A stretch of 64,000 nucleotides of DNA from Zea mays (GCF_902167145.1 NC_050097.1:109463982-109527981), one strand, 5' to 3'; positions 45,844-59,589 are shown, counted from the stretch's first letter. Notes: a model not told the origin generated them from the sequence alone. Numbers and translations: made by a program.

Positions 45844-48800
45844 TGTGACAGAACCTCCCAAGTCATTAGGCCCACCTACAGTTTTCCTTGTCCATCGGAC
45901 TTCGGACAACCCGGCAGGTGCACCTGATCACTTGACAAGTTAGGTATCTGAATTCTTTACCTTGCCCAAGAGCGTTTCACCCGTCACGCAGATATTACAA
46001 TACATCGGAGGAACGAGTATGCGGAAGTAGTTACAATAACTTACTTTATATTAAAGTATGGAAAGAGTAGTATTATTACAGACCAGAGCAAATATAGGAG
46101 TGCTGGAGTAATATTATTACATAATTTGGGAGGCAAAACCCCCTCCCGATTAACAGTAAAAAGTTTTTAGAGGAGGACACTTCCTCCCGAGGCTTCAGTC
46201 TTGATTTTCTTCCTTAGGCACCACCTTAGAACAAAAGCAACAAAAATTTGCTGCTTCCTCACCTACAACAACATGGGTTCGAAAACCCTGAGTACGGAGT
46301 GTACTTTCATAAGTCTTACCTGTCAAAATAAAAGACTCTCAAGGATATGCTGGCCTTTGGGAATCAAGGTATGGCTTATCAATAATCAAAGACTCTGTTT
46401 GCAGAAATGCTTACTAATGGTGGATCCTTAAAAGTCTAGTTTTATTAGCAAGTTAAGTCATTACCTGAGTTCTAGAGTTCTTTCTACCCTAGTTCGAGCA
46501 CTTGAACTATACTAGCCAATTTCTTATCAACCCTTCTTGTTCACTGGATTGCTACGTGTAGGGCAGTGACCAAGTCTTCATGTCCGAGAAGTAACGGCGA
46601 TCCGAATCGATTAATACTCAGTTGAGGATCTCCAGTCACATGACATATGTAGCACTTAACCCTTGCATATGTCAACTCGCCACCGGGGTTCTTAAGACCA
46701 GATTAGGTTCACGCCAATCGAGAGCATAGATACACCACCGTCCAGCCTCTTGCCACGGAGGGTACACGCTACTCTCGCCATCTCTCCACTCCCATTGCGT
46801 GTTATCTTATTCTAGTATTAGTCTGCCCGATGCAAAGCTTACCCATGATGAGGCATGTGACCAGTTAAAGGGTCCTCGATCAGCAAGCCTACATCGAGAA
46901 GGTCCTTAATCGACTTAGATGGAGACACTACACCGAGACTCTCTTCTCGTGCAAATCACCTGCCCAGTCTCAGCTTTATCATTTCAAACCCAAAGTTTGG
47001 TACCTGGTAGAGGTACACCTTTTCTGATGTTGAACCCATCGCGACCATGATGGATGCACCCTCAAGTTTTATTTTAAAAACATCCCACCGACTTGAAGCA
47101 TCATCTTTTGTCAAAACAAAACATTTTGTTTTTCTAAAGCAAAGCTAAGCATAAGAAAAGCCTTTTTGTAAAATAGGGGATCAAGGAAAGGTAATCAAAT
47201 TCTCAAGGAAGGAAATGCAACAATTTGTTTAGCACACAACTCCTATAACCTAATGCATCAAGCAAGTGAGAAAGATTTTTAAAATAGCAAGGAGGTGGCA
47301 AATGCACCGGGGCTTGCCTTGTGTTATAGGTGAGTCAGGCTCTACTCCACAGATGTCAAAATAAAAACAGTTCCCGGCCTGGGGTTCTTCAGGTGGTGGT
47401 GGTGGTGTAGTCCTTGCTTCTTCAACTTCTATCTCTTCTTCGTTTTCTATATATAGCCATATATAATCATGAATGCTCATGTAATGCTCATGAAAATGCA
47501 AAGATAATAAAAGTATATTATCTTAGGTCTTGAATATAATTTTCCTTCACGAATCTTCATGAAACTAGGGTTTTTGGAGTCAATAGTGAAGTTCATAGGG
47601 CACGGAGACTAGGGTTTTGGGTTCTAGGTACCAAACATGGTCCAAATCATGCCAAACTTTACCCAAGGCTTCTAAATAATATTTAAAGCTTGTCTAAAAA
47701 GTTTGGTGATTTTTGAAATTATTAATTAATTTCTAAAATTCCAGGGGTATGAGTTTTGGCTATTTTAAATACTCCATAATTCCTTATTTGGAATAAAAAT
47801 CCTAAAACTATTTTTATTAATTACTATAGAAAATTAGGAGCCTAGCAAAATTGGTCTGTTATTTTGAGCATTTTTCTATAATTTTATAGGAATTCTCTAA
47901 GTCCAGAAGAAAAAGAAAAAGAGAAACTATGAACAGTGTTGGGCTGAATCTGGTCCAAGTCGGCCTAGAAACGGGGAGAACGCGCGCCCGTGCGTGTTGC
48001 GATGTCCATTTTGCGCAGGGGACCCAGGCGGTTTGAAATACCTATAAAGAGCCCCCCACTGTTCTTCTGTCTCGCTGACATTTGCACAGAGGTCCCTCGA
48101 CTTCTGTTTCTTCTCTAACTCGACCCCTTAGCCACGACGCGCTCACCGCCGACCATCCTGTTGCTCGGACCGGCCAAGAACAACGGTGGCTGCCCAAATT
48201 AACTACTGGGCAAGCATCACTGACTCGAAATAAGTCTAGAACAAGCTCTAATTGGAGTAATCCGGCCCTGGATTTGCCTGCCCATGATGACCGCAATCAC
48301 CAAGACCAAATCCAGGTGTTCCCGACGAGTGGATGACGTCAAGCTCAGTTAGTTGAGTCAATAAGCATCACAAGTATGCGAGGGTGCTAAAACATGAACA
48401 CAGAGGGTGGGTGCGGACCTGGGGGCAGCTAGCCGCGATGAGGTGATTCACGGCGGCGCAGTCGACTAATTTGGGGGAAAACCCAAATTCAGCGGCTGTA
48501 GTGGCTAATTGAGGGCAGGGATGGATGCTTTGGCTCGGTGATAACTTAGCGAAGAAGATCGTGCCATCAATTTATAAGGGCGCTAAGTGGTGGTGTCCAA
48601 TTTTGAAAGGGGGAGACCGCGGACGAGGGGAGAGGTGAGTCACCGGCGTGAACTATCGTGGCGTCCCCCGGGGTAATGTCTCCGGCGACGAACAGACCTC
48701 CTATGGATATCTACTGCGACGTGGTAGTTCTTCTAAGCATGTGGTGCGACTATGATCGACAGCGAACTCCGACGAGGACACCTCTGTCCAATGCGCGACA

Positions 48801-49832
48801 AGTGTCATAGTGAATAGTCCGACAATAAGTCTCTACTCCTTTCCTGAGTTGAGATCTTTCGTTGTCCACGGTTATCCGCAAGCCACGGCGCACGAATCGC
48901 AACGATCGACGTCAATCGCGGCGAAGGGTCACCTGCGACGAGATTCACGGAATCTGACAGAGCTTGTTTCGGGCGAATTCTCTCTAGATTTTGTGTGGTG
49001 ACTACATCAATACTCTGCATCAAAGTTGTAGCTTATCAATCCAGCTTTAACTTTGTCACAGGAACTTTTGCTAAACAACCATTAAACCGAGCTCCACATG
49101 GTCCCAAAGTTGATCCTACACACTAATAATCAGAACTCAGGCTTTAGGCTGACTGACAGCCCGACTTTGTGCTTATTTTACCCCAATTTCTATGCAGCAC
49201 CAGTGCTCAGTCACTTAATCAAACTTGTTCTCCTATGATAGCTCTACAACTTTGCTGTATTAACTTTGAGCAAAAACTTCAAGAATCCTGAGATGTAGGG
49301 CTCCAAAGTCAGCCATATTGACTGATTTTTAGACTTAGCCATACATGAGCACTAGAGTGGCCTTTTTGCAAATGAGCCCAAATCTCAAGGTTTGGTTTGC
49401 AAACCCTCAAATATGTGAACCATATGACTTAAGGTACCCTAATTCCATGGTTTTTGCACTTAGGTCCAAAAGTGTGCAAAATTTACATAAAACCCCCTAG
49501 GGTTTCAATCTAGGGTTTTCCAGGGGTCTATTAGGGTTTCTGGTACTTCTTGGGTTTGGATGCCACTTAAGTCCATTAGTGGTGACATTTTATGATCATT
49601 ACTAATGAGTTTTGAAGTTTTCTCTTATTTAGGCTTTGTTTACTCTTTTAAGCCCAGTTTAGGGTTAAGTACCCTATTCTTGGGTTTTACCCATGACTAG
49701 TCACATCAATACAACTTGTTTGAAATTTTTGCCTAGTGAATGCATTCTAAGGGTAACAATCACATGATATGCTGATGCTTATGATGTTATATATGCTCAA
49801 GTTTTAGTGGCAGTAACACCAGGGGTGTTACA
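45844..49832 (-). repeat. LTR 1 of chromovirus B (3' LTR of B)
   Basis: 3989 bp. Contains plus-strand TATAAAG at 48043-48049 and minus-strand TATAAATT at 48576-48569, which face each other. It differs from LTR 2 by several indels, including about 45 bases present only here near 48081-48125. The polypurine tract on the minus strand is GGGGGGAAGGA (49843-49833). It contains no gene. Confidence 0.88.
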
Positions 49833-49985
49833 TCCTTCCCCCCATAAAAGAATCTCGTCCTAGGATTTAAAAGTCCTAGGGCAAGTAATGGAAAAGGAAA
49901 TGTGTCATATTTTTATTTCCTTAATTTTGGTACAAGGCAGGGGTGGTATGGGATCTACTTCTTTATTACAACAAGTGTGCATATC

Positions 49986-51267
49986 TCACAATTTACATGA
50001 AGCTAAAAAGCCTAGGAAATTCTTTTCTAAGAAGTCTTGAGTTTCCCAAGTAGCTTCGTCTTCCGTGTGTTGGTTCCATTGTATCTTATAAAACTTGAGA
50101 GTTCTCCTTTGGGTAATTCTGTCCTTTTGATCCAAGACTCGAATAGTATGTTCTGAATACATCAAGTCTGGTTCTAAGGCAACATCCGTCACTTCAATGG
50201 TTTGATCTAGAACCCGAAGACACTTCTTCAATTAAGATACGTGAAACACATTGTGCACTGCTGACAATGTTTCGGGTAATTGGAGTCGGTATGCCACTGG
50301 TCCATATCTTTCAAGGATAGGAAAAGGACCAATGTATCGAGGTGCAAGCTTCCCGTTTACCCCGAAACGAGATACACCCTTCATTGGTGAGACTTTCAGG
50401 TAGACATAATCTTCAACTTGAAAGTACAAGGGTTTGCGTCGTTTGTCTGCATAACTCTTCTGTCGAGCTTGGGCTTCTTTCAAATTATGCACTATTCGTC
50501 GAACCTTCTCTTCTGTTTCCTTTACCATATCAGGCCTAAAAAAACATCTTTCACCTGGTTCATACTAGTTTAACGGAGTATGACATCGTCGTCCATACAA
50601 AGCTTCAACGGGTGCCATCATGATGCTCTCTTGATAGATGTTATTATATGAGAACTCCGCCAATGGCAAGCATTCATCCCATTTATGTGGAAATTCTAGA
50701 GCACAAGCTCGTAACATGTCCTCAAGTATTTGATTCACCCTCTCAGTTTGCCCACTGGTTTGAGGATGATAGGCCGAACTATGGAGCAACTTAGTATCCA
50801 GAGCTTTGTGAAGTTCTTCCAAAAATTTGGACACGAATTGAGGTCCACGATCCGACACTATGGTCTTCGAAACACCGTGTAAACTGAGAATACGGGCAAT
50901 ATATATCTCTGCATATGTGGCCATTGTATACTTTACCCTAACTGGAAGGAAGTGGGCGATCTTTGTAAGTCGATCAACAATAACCCAGATGGAATCATAC
51001 CCTTTTGCTGTCCTGGGTAATCCCACATTGAAGTCCATACTAATATCCTCCCATTTCCATGTTGGGATAGGTAAAGATTGCAATGGGCCAGCATTTTTCA
51101 TATGTATGGCCTTGACACGTCTGCAAGTGTCGCATTTTGCCACATAGTGTGCAATTTCAATCTTCATCTTCGTCCACCAATAATGCTGCTTTAGATCATG
51201 ATACATCTTAGTGCTTTCGGGACGAATAGAATAGCGACTAAGATGTGCTTCATCTAAAATTTGCTAG
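49986..51267 (-). pseudogene. Chromovirus B integrase and chromodomain
   Basis: Minus strand: zinc finger (KMYHDLKQHYWWTKM, CDTCRRVK), then the core MDFNVGLP, SDRGPQF and SGQTERVNQIL. So the D, D, E residues are all present. Next are a GPY/F-like region ([21 protein letters not shown]) and the chromodomain (RRTLKFYKIQWNQHTEDEATWE) ending at 49986. Stops at 51264-51266, 50565-50567 and 50232-50234 break the frame. At the first the C copy has CAG; at the second C has TGG; at the third C has CAA. So these are B-specific decay changes. Confidence 0.82.
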
Positions 51268-53371
51268 CGGACCTCATCATTCTTGGGCACAACTATGCGG
51301 TTGTTGAACCATACAATGCCTTGATCATCTTCTCTTAAACAGTTTGCCTTACCAGCCTTTATTTTCTCATGAATGTGTTTCATACCCTCATCATTTCTTT
51401 GTGCATCAATTATTCTTTGCAAAAGAACCGACACAAGCTTCAAGTGATTTAAAGTTCCATGTTGAATCATTCCCAGGTTCAACTTTTCCATTTCATGGCA
51501 TAATGTAATGTCAGAAGTCTTCATCGTAAGACAATGACAGGAAGCCTTGCGACTTAGTGCATCTACCACTACATTGGCCTTGCCTGGGTGATAGTGAATT
51601 TCCAATTCATAATCCTTAATTAGCTTGAGCCATCTCCTCTGCCTCATATTCAGCTCTGACTGGGTAAAGATGTACTTCAAACTTTTATGATCTGTATAGA
51701 TATGACAGGTACTCCCTAGTAGATAATGACGCCATATTTTCAGGGCATGAACCACAACAGCTAATTCCAGGTCATGAGTTGGATATTGTTCCTCATGCAG
51801 GCGTAATTGTCTTAAGGCGTATGCTACAACTTGGCCTTCTTTCATCAAGACACAACCTAAACCACTGCCTGATGCATCACAATATACATCAAAAGGCTTT
51901 TCAATGTCCGGTTGAGCTAATACCGGAGCAGTGGTCAATAACACCTTCAGCTGCTCGAAGGCTTCATTGCATTTTGAAGACCAATTAAATTTGGTATCGT
52001 TCTTCAATAAACTTGTGATTGGCTTCACAAGCTTGGAAAAATCTGGAATAAATCGGCGGTAATAACCAGCCAGTCCAAGGAAACTTCGGACTTGATGTAC
52101 AGTAGTGGGTGGTTTCCTCTCCAAAATATCCTTGACTTTGCTGGGATCAACCGCAATCCCTTTGGCAGACAATACGTGTTCCAAAAATTGGATCTCCTCC
52201 AACCAAAACCCACATTTACTGAATTTAGCATATAATTGATGCTCCCTTAAGCGCGTTAACACGATCCGCAAATGCCGAGCATGCTCCTCTTCATTCTTGG
52301 AATATATCAAAATATCATCAATGAACACCACCACGAAGTTATCCAACTCGGGCATGAATACCGAGTTCATAAGATATGAGAAGTGGGCGGGAGCATTCGT
52401 TAATCCGAAAGACATAACCATATATTCAAATAATCCATACCGCGTAGTGAATGCGGTCTTGGGTATATCTTCGGGTCGGATACGGATCTGATGGTAACCC
52501 GACCTGAGGTCAATCTTGGAAAATACTCGAGCTCCGGTAAGCTGATCAAATAAGATATCAATCCGGGGAAGAGGGTACTTATTCTTGATTGTGACCTCAT
52601 TAAGGGGTCTGTAATCCACGCACATCCGAAGCGTTTGGTCTTCTTCTTGACAAAGATGGCTGGACAACCCCAAGGTGACGAGCTTGGTCGGATTAATCCC
52701 TTTTCTAGCAGATCTTGTAATTGTGTCTTGAGCTCTGCCAACTCATTCAGAGGCATTCGGTATGACCTTCTCGAAATAGGAGCCGTACCGGGCTTCAATT
52801 CAATCACAAATTCTACATCTCTCTCTGGAGGCAATCCAGGCAGATCTTCCGGAAAGACATCCGGGAATTCACATACTACCGGAATATCTTGGATCTCCGG
52901 TATGATAGCTTCATATACTCTGCCAAATGGTTTGGCTAGACTAGCTACAGGGATGGACAAGAGAACCTCTTCCTGTCCATAGCTCAACCTGATGGTTCTC
53001 AGATCAGTGTTGAGGATAGCTTTATGCTGGGCTAACCAATTCATGCCCAGAATTACATCTATATCTTGGCCTTTCAGAACAGTCATATTTGTGGGAAAGT
53101 TCCATTCAGCCAATGTTACGGGCACATGGAAAGCCACTTCTTTAATGAATATTTGTCCCCAAGGCGAATGAATTATAAACCCTTCCCTTGATTCAATGTA
53201 TGGAATGCAATATCTTTCCACAAACTTCTTGCTTATGAATGTATGTGAAGCACCAGAATCAAAGAGAATGACTGCAGGGTGATTGGCCACGAGAAACGTA
53301 CCCATCATGACCGGCTCTCCCTCCGGCGTAGTGGCCACTTGTGTATAATAGATTCGCCTAGTTTTCTTCAT
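51268..53371 (-). pseudogene. Chromovirus B protease, reverse transcriptase and RNase H
   Basis: Protease VILFDSGASHTFISKKF is at about 53280-53235; RT follows with [17 protein letters not shown] and an intact FIDDILIYS. RNase H motifs are [13 protein letters not shown] and [13 protein letters not shown], followed by [10 protein letters not shown]. The frame shifts once at about 52640 in the run AAGAAGAAGAC (minus), where one base is missing relative to the family pattern. The rest is open. The identical shift occurs in copy C. Confidence 0.85.
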
Positions 53372-54456
53372 ATTCTTGCCCGCTGCATTATTTGCTGTGT
53401 TTCCCTTGCCTTGGCTGGAACTTCCCGGGTTCTGCTGATTATTGGAGTTTTTCTGCTTTGGATATGGGCAGTCTTTGATGAAATGTCCAGACTTCCCACA
53501 ATTGAAGCAACCAGTAGATGAACTCGGGAGTGCAGGGAAACGATTACCAGGGGCACTCGGCTGAGTTGTTGAAGTGGGGGCAGTGGCAGGGTGGATGAAT
53601 ACAGGCTGTTTAAAGGGGGTAGGAGGGTGGATGAGGTGAAGAATGGTTTTGATTGAAAGGTCGGATCACCAACCTTTGTCACTTTTCAGGCCCTTGGTTG
53701 GACCTGTCACCTCCGAAGCCCTTTGACTTCCCTGGGCCTGCATACTTGGCTTCAACTGCCAGCACTGTGCTGACAACCCTGCTGTAGGAGAGGTCAAGGC
53801 AGGTGGCCATCTTTCGTTGTAGCCGATCATTGAGGCCTCTCATAAAACAGTTTCTCTTCTTTAGGTCAGTGTTGACCTGGACAATTGCGTACTGGGACAA
53901 ATGATTGAACTTGTTGAGATACAGTATCTCCACCTTGCTTAAGCTTCATGAATTCTTCTTGCTTCATATGGAGCACTCCTTCTAGAATGTAGTGCTCCCG
54001 AAATGCCAATTTAAATTTGTCCCAGGTGACTTGATTGCCGGTAGGCTGAATGGCCACATAATTTCCCCACCAGGTGCTGGCAGGGCCTCTTAACTACTGA
54101 GCCGCAAATAATGGCTTCTGGGTCTCCGTGCATCGGATAAGTCCAAACTTCTGCTCAATAACCCGAATCCATTCGTCGGCTTCGAGGGGATCTTCGGCTT
54201 TGACGAATAGTGGGTGACGTGTTTCCGAGAAATCCAAATATGAAGTTTCGCGGGGTCCTTGTGGATAAGCTCTTCCGCCTTGTTGCTGAAGTTGTTGTCC
54301 CGCCATTTCACGAAGGAAGCGGGTGTTGTCAGCTGTCGCGGTAACCAAGGCGGTGATAGCCTCGGCTAGCGTGGGTGGAACCGGTGGTGGATTTGGTGTA
54401 TCATCTTGGCCAGTGGATGTTCCCGCACCGTCATGTGCACGAGTTCGAGATGGCAT
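53372..54456 (-). pseudogene. Chromovirus B Gag
   Basis: Starts MPSRTRAHDGAGTSTGQDD at 54456. The Gag domain includes LEADEWIRVIEQKFGLI and TWWGNYVAIQPTG, then LNKFNHLSQYAIVQVNTD; the zinc knuckle is CFNCGKSGHFIKDC near 53510-53470. Breaks: TAG at 54094-54096 (AAQ*LRG), a frame change near 53925, and frame loss near 53680. Gag would form the capsid and bind RNA. Confidence 0.78.
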
Positions 54457-54607
54457 CTAAAGCAAAGAAATATTTGGAAAATATCACATGCTGATACATA
54501 CCATCATTTTACATTACTTAAGATGTAATGTTACAAACTCAATGTACAACATGACTACATTACCTATTTTACATTAACACTATTTCTAAACTATACTACT
54601 ACAAGTA
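54457..54607 (-). other. Spacer between accessory ORF and gag
   Basis: AT-rich, 150 bases, no feature beyond the gag leader. Confidence 0.5.
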
Positions 54608-55231
54608 TTTATTATCCTTAGCAGCTTCGTTGTCGGGTGTAGGGGTCCATTCATCAGCCAGGTTTATTGAAGGAGGGGGCTTGAAAAGATCCAGTTCCCC
54701 ACAAAAAGCTTCACCTGTTGTTCCAGAAGGTCCAGCTCCCATTTCGACAGGGTCTGCAGGTACGTCAGGGTGCAGTCACGAATACAATTCATGAACTTCC
54801 TCATGCAATGTATTGCAGTACACCTGCAAGTTATCCACGGCCGTGCTAAGCTCCTCCACACGGGCTCGAGCTTTGGCCTCTCGGTCCCAAGCAATGGAAC
54901 GCGAGTTGACGGCCCAATCGAGTGCCAAATCTCGTTCAGCAAGCTCGTCTTGCAGATGCCGGATGTCAGTCCTTAACTCATTTATGCGCTGACCATCCTC
55001 GACCCACACACTATTTCTATGACGCAATTCCGTTCGAAGCTTCTCTACTTGGGCTTCTATATCTCCAATGGGATCATTGCTGCCGCTGCTACTATCCTCG
55101 TGCCTTGGAGCCAGCTGATGGCGAGGCACGCCAATTGGTCCATTGGATTTGCACGCGGTTTTCCTTGTGCGCGGCGACATATCTCCATAAGGGGGGAAAA
55201 ACTTATTAGGATAGTTTTTAACATGATGCAT
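54608..55231 (-). CDS. Extra coiled-coil ORF upstream of chromovirus B gag
   Basis: On the minus strand, between the primer site and gag, a frame runs from 55231 (a likely start is the inner Met near 55180, MSPRTRKTACKSNGPIGV) to TAG near 54608. It has a single TGA (probably from CGA) at about 54776. It encodes roughly 190 residues: a basic N-terminus, a predicted coiled coil (IEAQVEKLRTELRHRN, RTDIRHLQDELAERD, KARARVEELSTAVDNL), then an acidic, Pro-rich tail ending KDNKYL. I do not recognise a named family. Its place before gag suggests an accessory protein made from the leader. Confidence 0.5.
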
Positions 55232-55409
55232 GCATAATTACAGAATCAACCTTAGTTGATTCACAACCTTCTATACATTGCACTCTACTATCTGGTCTTA
55301 ATATAAGTATTTCAGAAGGTAGTTAGATAAGAAGGAAAGAAATTTTCTTAGGTAAGTTTATGAAAATTCTTTTTGAAAATGCCTCATAACATCTGCAGAG
55401 ATGGGCTTC

Positions 55410-55421
55410 GCTCCGATACCA
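55410..55421 (-). promoter_or_regulatory. Primer-binding site of chromovirus B
   Basis: The minus strand reads TGGTATCGGAGC two bases after the LTR end (55424), matching the initiator tRNA-Met site at 11 of 12 positions. This fixes LTR 2 as the 5' LTR for internal region B. Confidence 0.85.
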
Positions 55422-55423
55422 GC

Positions 55424-58400
55424 TGTGATGGAACCTCCCAAGTCATTAGGCCCACCTACAGTTGTCCTTGTCCATCGGACTTCGGACAACCCAGCAGGTG
55501 CACCTGATCACTTGACAAGTTCGGTATCTGAATTCTTTACCTTGCCCAAGAGCGTTTCACCCGTCACGCAGACATTACAACACATCGGATGAATGAGTTT
55601 GCGGAAGCAATTACAATAACTTACTTTATATTAAAGTATAGAAAGAGTAGTATTATTACAGACCAGAGCAAATATAGGAGTGCTGGAGTAATATTATTAC
55701 ATAACTTGGGAGGCAAAACCCCCTCCCGACTAACAGTAAAAAGTTTTTAGAGGAGGACACTTCCTCCCGAGGCTTCAGTCTTGATTTTCTTCCTTAGGCA
55801 CCACCTTTGAACAAAAGCAACAAAAATTTGCTGCTTCCTCACCTACAACAACATGGGTTCGAAAACCCTGAGAACGGAGTGTACTTTCGCAAGTCTTACC
55901 CGTCAAAATAAAAGACTCTCAAGGATATGTTGGCCTTTGGGAATCAAGGTATGGCTAATCAAAGACTCTGTTTGCATAAATGCTTACTAAGGCTGGATCC
56001 TTAAAAGTCCAGTTTTATTAGCAAGTTAAGTCATTACCTGAGTTCTAGAGTTCTTTCTACCCTAGTTCAAGCACTTGACCTATACTAGCCAATTTCTTAT
56101 CAACCCTTCTTGTTCACTGGATTGCTACGTGTAGGGCAGTGACCAAGTCTTCATGTCCGAGAAGTAACGGTGATCCGAATCGATTAATACTCAGCTGAGG
56201 ATCTCGAATCACACGACATATGTAGCACTTAACCCTTGCATATGTCAACTCGCCACTGGGGTTCTTAAGACCAGATCAGGTTCACGCCAACCGAGAGCAC
56301 AGATACACCACCGTCTAGCCTCTTACCACGGAGGGTACACGCTACTCTTGCAATCTCTCCACTCCCATTGCATGTTATCTTATTCTGGTATTTGTCTGCC
56401 CGAGGCAAAGCTTACCCATGATGAGGCATGTGACCAGTTAAAGGGTCCTCGATCAGCAAGCCTACATTGAGAAGGTCCTTAATCGACTCAGACGGAGACA
56501 CTACACCGAGCCTCTCTTCTCGTGCAAGTCACCCGCCCGGTATCAGCTTTATCATTTCAAACCCAAAGTTTGGTACCTAGCAGAGGTACATCTTTTCCGA
56601 TGTTGAACCATCACGACCATGATGGATCCACCCTCAAGTTTTATTTTGAAAACATCCCACCCACTTGAAGCATCATCTTTTGTCAAAACAAAACATTTTG
56701 TTTTTCTAAAGCAAAGCTAAGCATAAGAAAAGCCTTTTTGTAAAATAGGGGATCAAGGAAAGGTAATCAAATTCTCAAGGAAGGAATTGCCACAATTTGT
56801 TTAGCACACAACTCCTATAACCTAGTGCATCAAGCAAGTGAGAAAGATTTTTAAAATAGCAAGGAGGTGGCAAAGGCACCGGGGCTTGCCTTGTGTTTTA
56901 GGTGAGTCGGGCTCTGCTCCACAGATGTCAAAATAAAAGCAGTTCCTGGCCTGGGGTTCTTCAGGTGGTGGTGGTGGTGTAGTCCTTGCTTCTTCAACTT
57001 CTATCTCTTCTTCGTTTTCTATATATAGCCATATATAATCATGAATGCTCATGTAATGCTCATGAAAATGCAAAGATAATAAAAGTATATTATCTTAGGT
57101 CTTGAATATAATTTTCCTTCACGAATCTCCAGGAAACTAGGGTTTTTGGAGTTAATAGTGAAGTTCAAAGGGCAGGAGATTAGGGTTTTGGGTTCTAGGT
57201 ACCAAACATGGTCCAAATCATGCAAACTTTACCCAAGGCTTCTAAATAATATTTAAAGATTATCTAAAAAGTTTGGTGATTTTTGAAATTATTAATTAAT
57301 TTCTAAAATTCCAGGGGTATGAGTTTTGGCTATTTTAAATACTCCATAATTCCTTATTTGGAATAAAAATCCTAAAACTATTTTTATTAAATACTATAAA
57401 AAATCAGGAGCCTAGCAAAATTGGTCTGGTATTTTTAGCAATTTTCTATAATTTTCTAGGAATTCTCTAAGTCTAGAAGAAAAAGAAAAAGAGAAAATAT
57501 GAATAGTGCTGGGCTGAATCTGGTCCAAGTCGGCCCAGAAATGGGGAGAACGTGCGCCCGCGCGCGTTGCGGTGTCCATTTTGCCCAGGGGACCCTGGAG
57601 GTTTGAAATACCTATAAAGAGCCCCCCCCACTGTTCCTCTGTCTCGCTTGACCCCTTGGCCACGACGCACTCACCGCCGACCATCCTGTTGCTCGGACCA
57701 ACCAAGAACAACGGTGGCTGCCCAAATTAACTACTGGGCAAGCATCACTGACCCGAAATAAGTCTAGAACAAGCTCTAATTGGATTAATCCGGCCCTAGA
57801 TTTGCCTGCCCACGATGATCGCAATCACCGAGACCAAATCCAGGCGTTCCCAACGAGTGGATGTCGTCAAGCTCAGTTAGTTGAGTCAATAAGCATCACA
57901 AGTATGTGAGGGTGCTAAAACGTGAACATGGAGGGTGGGTGCGGACCTGGAAGCAGCTAGCCGCGATGAGGTGATTCACAACGGCGCAGTCGACCAATTT
58001 GGGGGAAAACCCAAATTCAGCGACTGTAGTGGCTAATCGAGGGCAGGGATGGATGCTTTGGCTCGGTGATAACTTAGCGAAGCAGACCGTGTCGTCAATT
58101 TATAAGGGCTCTAAGTGGTGGTGTCCAATTTTGAAAGGGGGAGACTGGCGGCCGAGGGGAGAGGTGAGTCACTTGCGTGAACTATCGTCGCGTCCCCCGG
58201 GGTAATGTCTCCGGCGACGAACAGACCTCCTACGAATATCTACTGCGACGTGGTAGTTCTTCTAAGCACCTGGCGCGGCTACGATCGACGGCGAACTCCG
58301 ACAAGAACACGTCTATCCAATGCGCGGTAAGTGTCACAGTGAATAGTCCGGCGATAAGTCTCTACTCCTTTCCTGAGTTGAGATCTTTCGTTGTCCACGG

Positions 58401-59403
58401 TTATCCACAAGCCACGACGCACGAATCGCGATGATCGACGTCAATCGCGGCGAAGGGTCACCGGCGGTGAGATTCAAGGAATCTGTAGATTTTTTTGCCA
58501 CTGTACCATCAGAGGCTTCATCAGTTGGTCTGACAAAGCTTGTTTGGGGCGAATTCTCTCTAGATTTTGTGTGGTGACTAGATCAATACTCTGCATCAAA
58601 GTTGTAGCTTATCAATCTAGTTTTAACTTTGTCACAAGAACTTTTGCTAAACATCCATTAAACCGAGCTCCACATGGTCCCAAAGTTGATCCTACACACT
58701 GATAATTAGAACTCAGGCTTTAGGCTGACTGACAGCCCGACTTTGGGCTTATTTTACTCCAATTTCTATGCAGCACCACTGCTCAGTCACTTAATCAAAC
58801 TTGTTCTCCTATGATAGCTCTACAACTTTGCTATATTAACTTTGAGCAAAAACTTCAAGAATCCTGAGATGTAGGGCTCCAAAGTCAGCGATATTCACTG
58901 ATTTTTAGACTTAGCCATACATGAGCACTAGAGTGGCCTTTTTGCAAATGAGCCCAAATCTCAAGGTTTGGTTTGCAAACCCTCAAATATGTGAACCATG
59001 TGACTTAAGGTACCCTAATTCCATGGTTTTTTCACTTAGGTCCAAAAGTGTGCAAAATTTACATAAAACCCCCTAGGGTTTCAATCAGGGTTTTCCAGGG
59101 GTCTATTAGGGTTTCTGGTACTTCTAGGGTTTGGATGCCACTTAAGTCCATTAGTGGTGACATTTTATGATTATTACTAATGAGTTTTGAAGTTTTCTCT
59201 GATTTAGGCTTTGTTTACTCTTTTAAGCGCAGTTTAGGGTTAAGTACCCTATTCTAGGGTTTTACCCATGACTAGTCACATTAATTCAACTTGTTTGAAA
59301 TTTTTGCATAGTGAATGCATTCTAAGGGTAACAATCACATGATATGCTGATGCTCATGATGTTATGCTCAAGTTTTAGTGGCAGTAACACTAGGGGTGTT
59401 ACA
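55424..59403 (-). repeat. LTR 2 shared by B (as 5' LTR) and C (as 3' LTR)
   Basis: 3980 bp. TATAAAG at 57613-57619 (plus) and TATAAATT at 58104-58097 (minus), as in LTR 1. It carries about 45 bases not in LTR 1 near 58490-58540 (GATTTTTTTGCCACTGTACC..) and lacks 45 near 57645. The polypurine tract for C follows at 59404-59414. Divergence from LTR 1 is visibly several percent. Confidence 0.88.
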
Positions 59404-59589
59404 TCCTTCCCCCCATAAAAGAATCTCGTCCCGAGATTTAAAAGTCCTAGGGCAAGTAATGGAAAAGGAAATGTGTCATATTTTTATTTCCTTAATTTTG
59501 GTACAAGGAAGGGGTGGTATGGGATCTACTTCTTTATTACAACAAGTGTGCATATCTCACAATTTACATGAAGCTAAAAAGCCTGGGAA

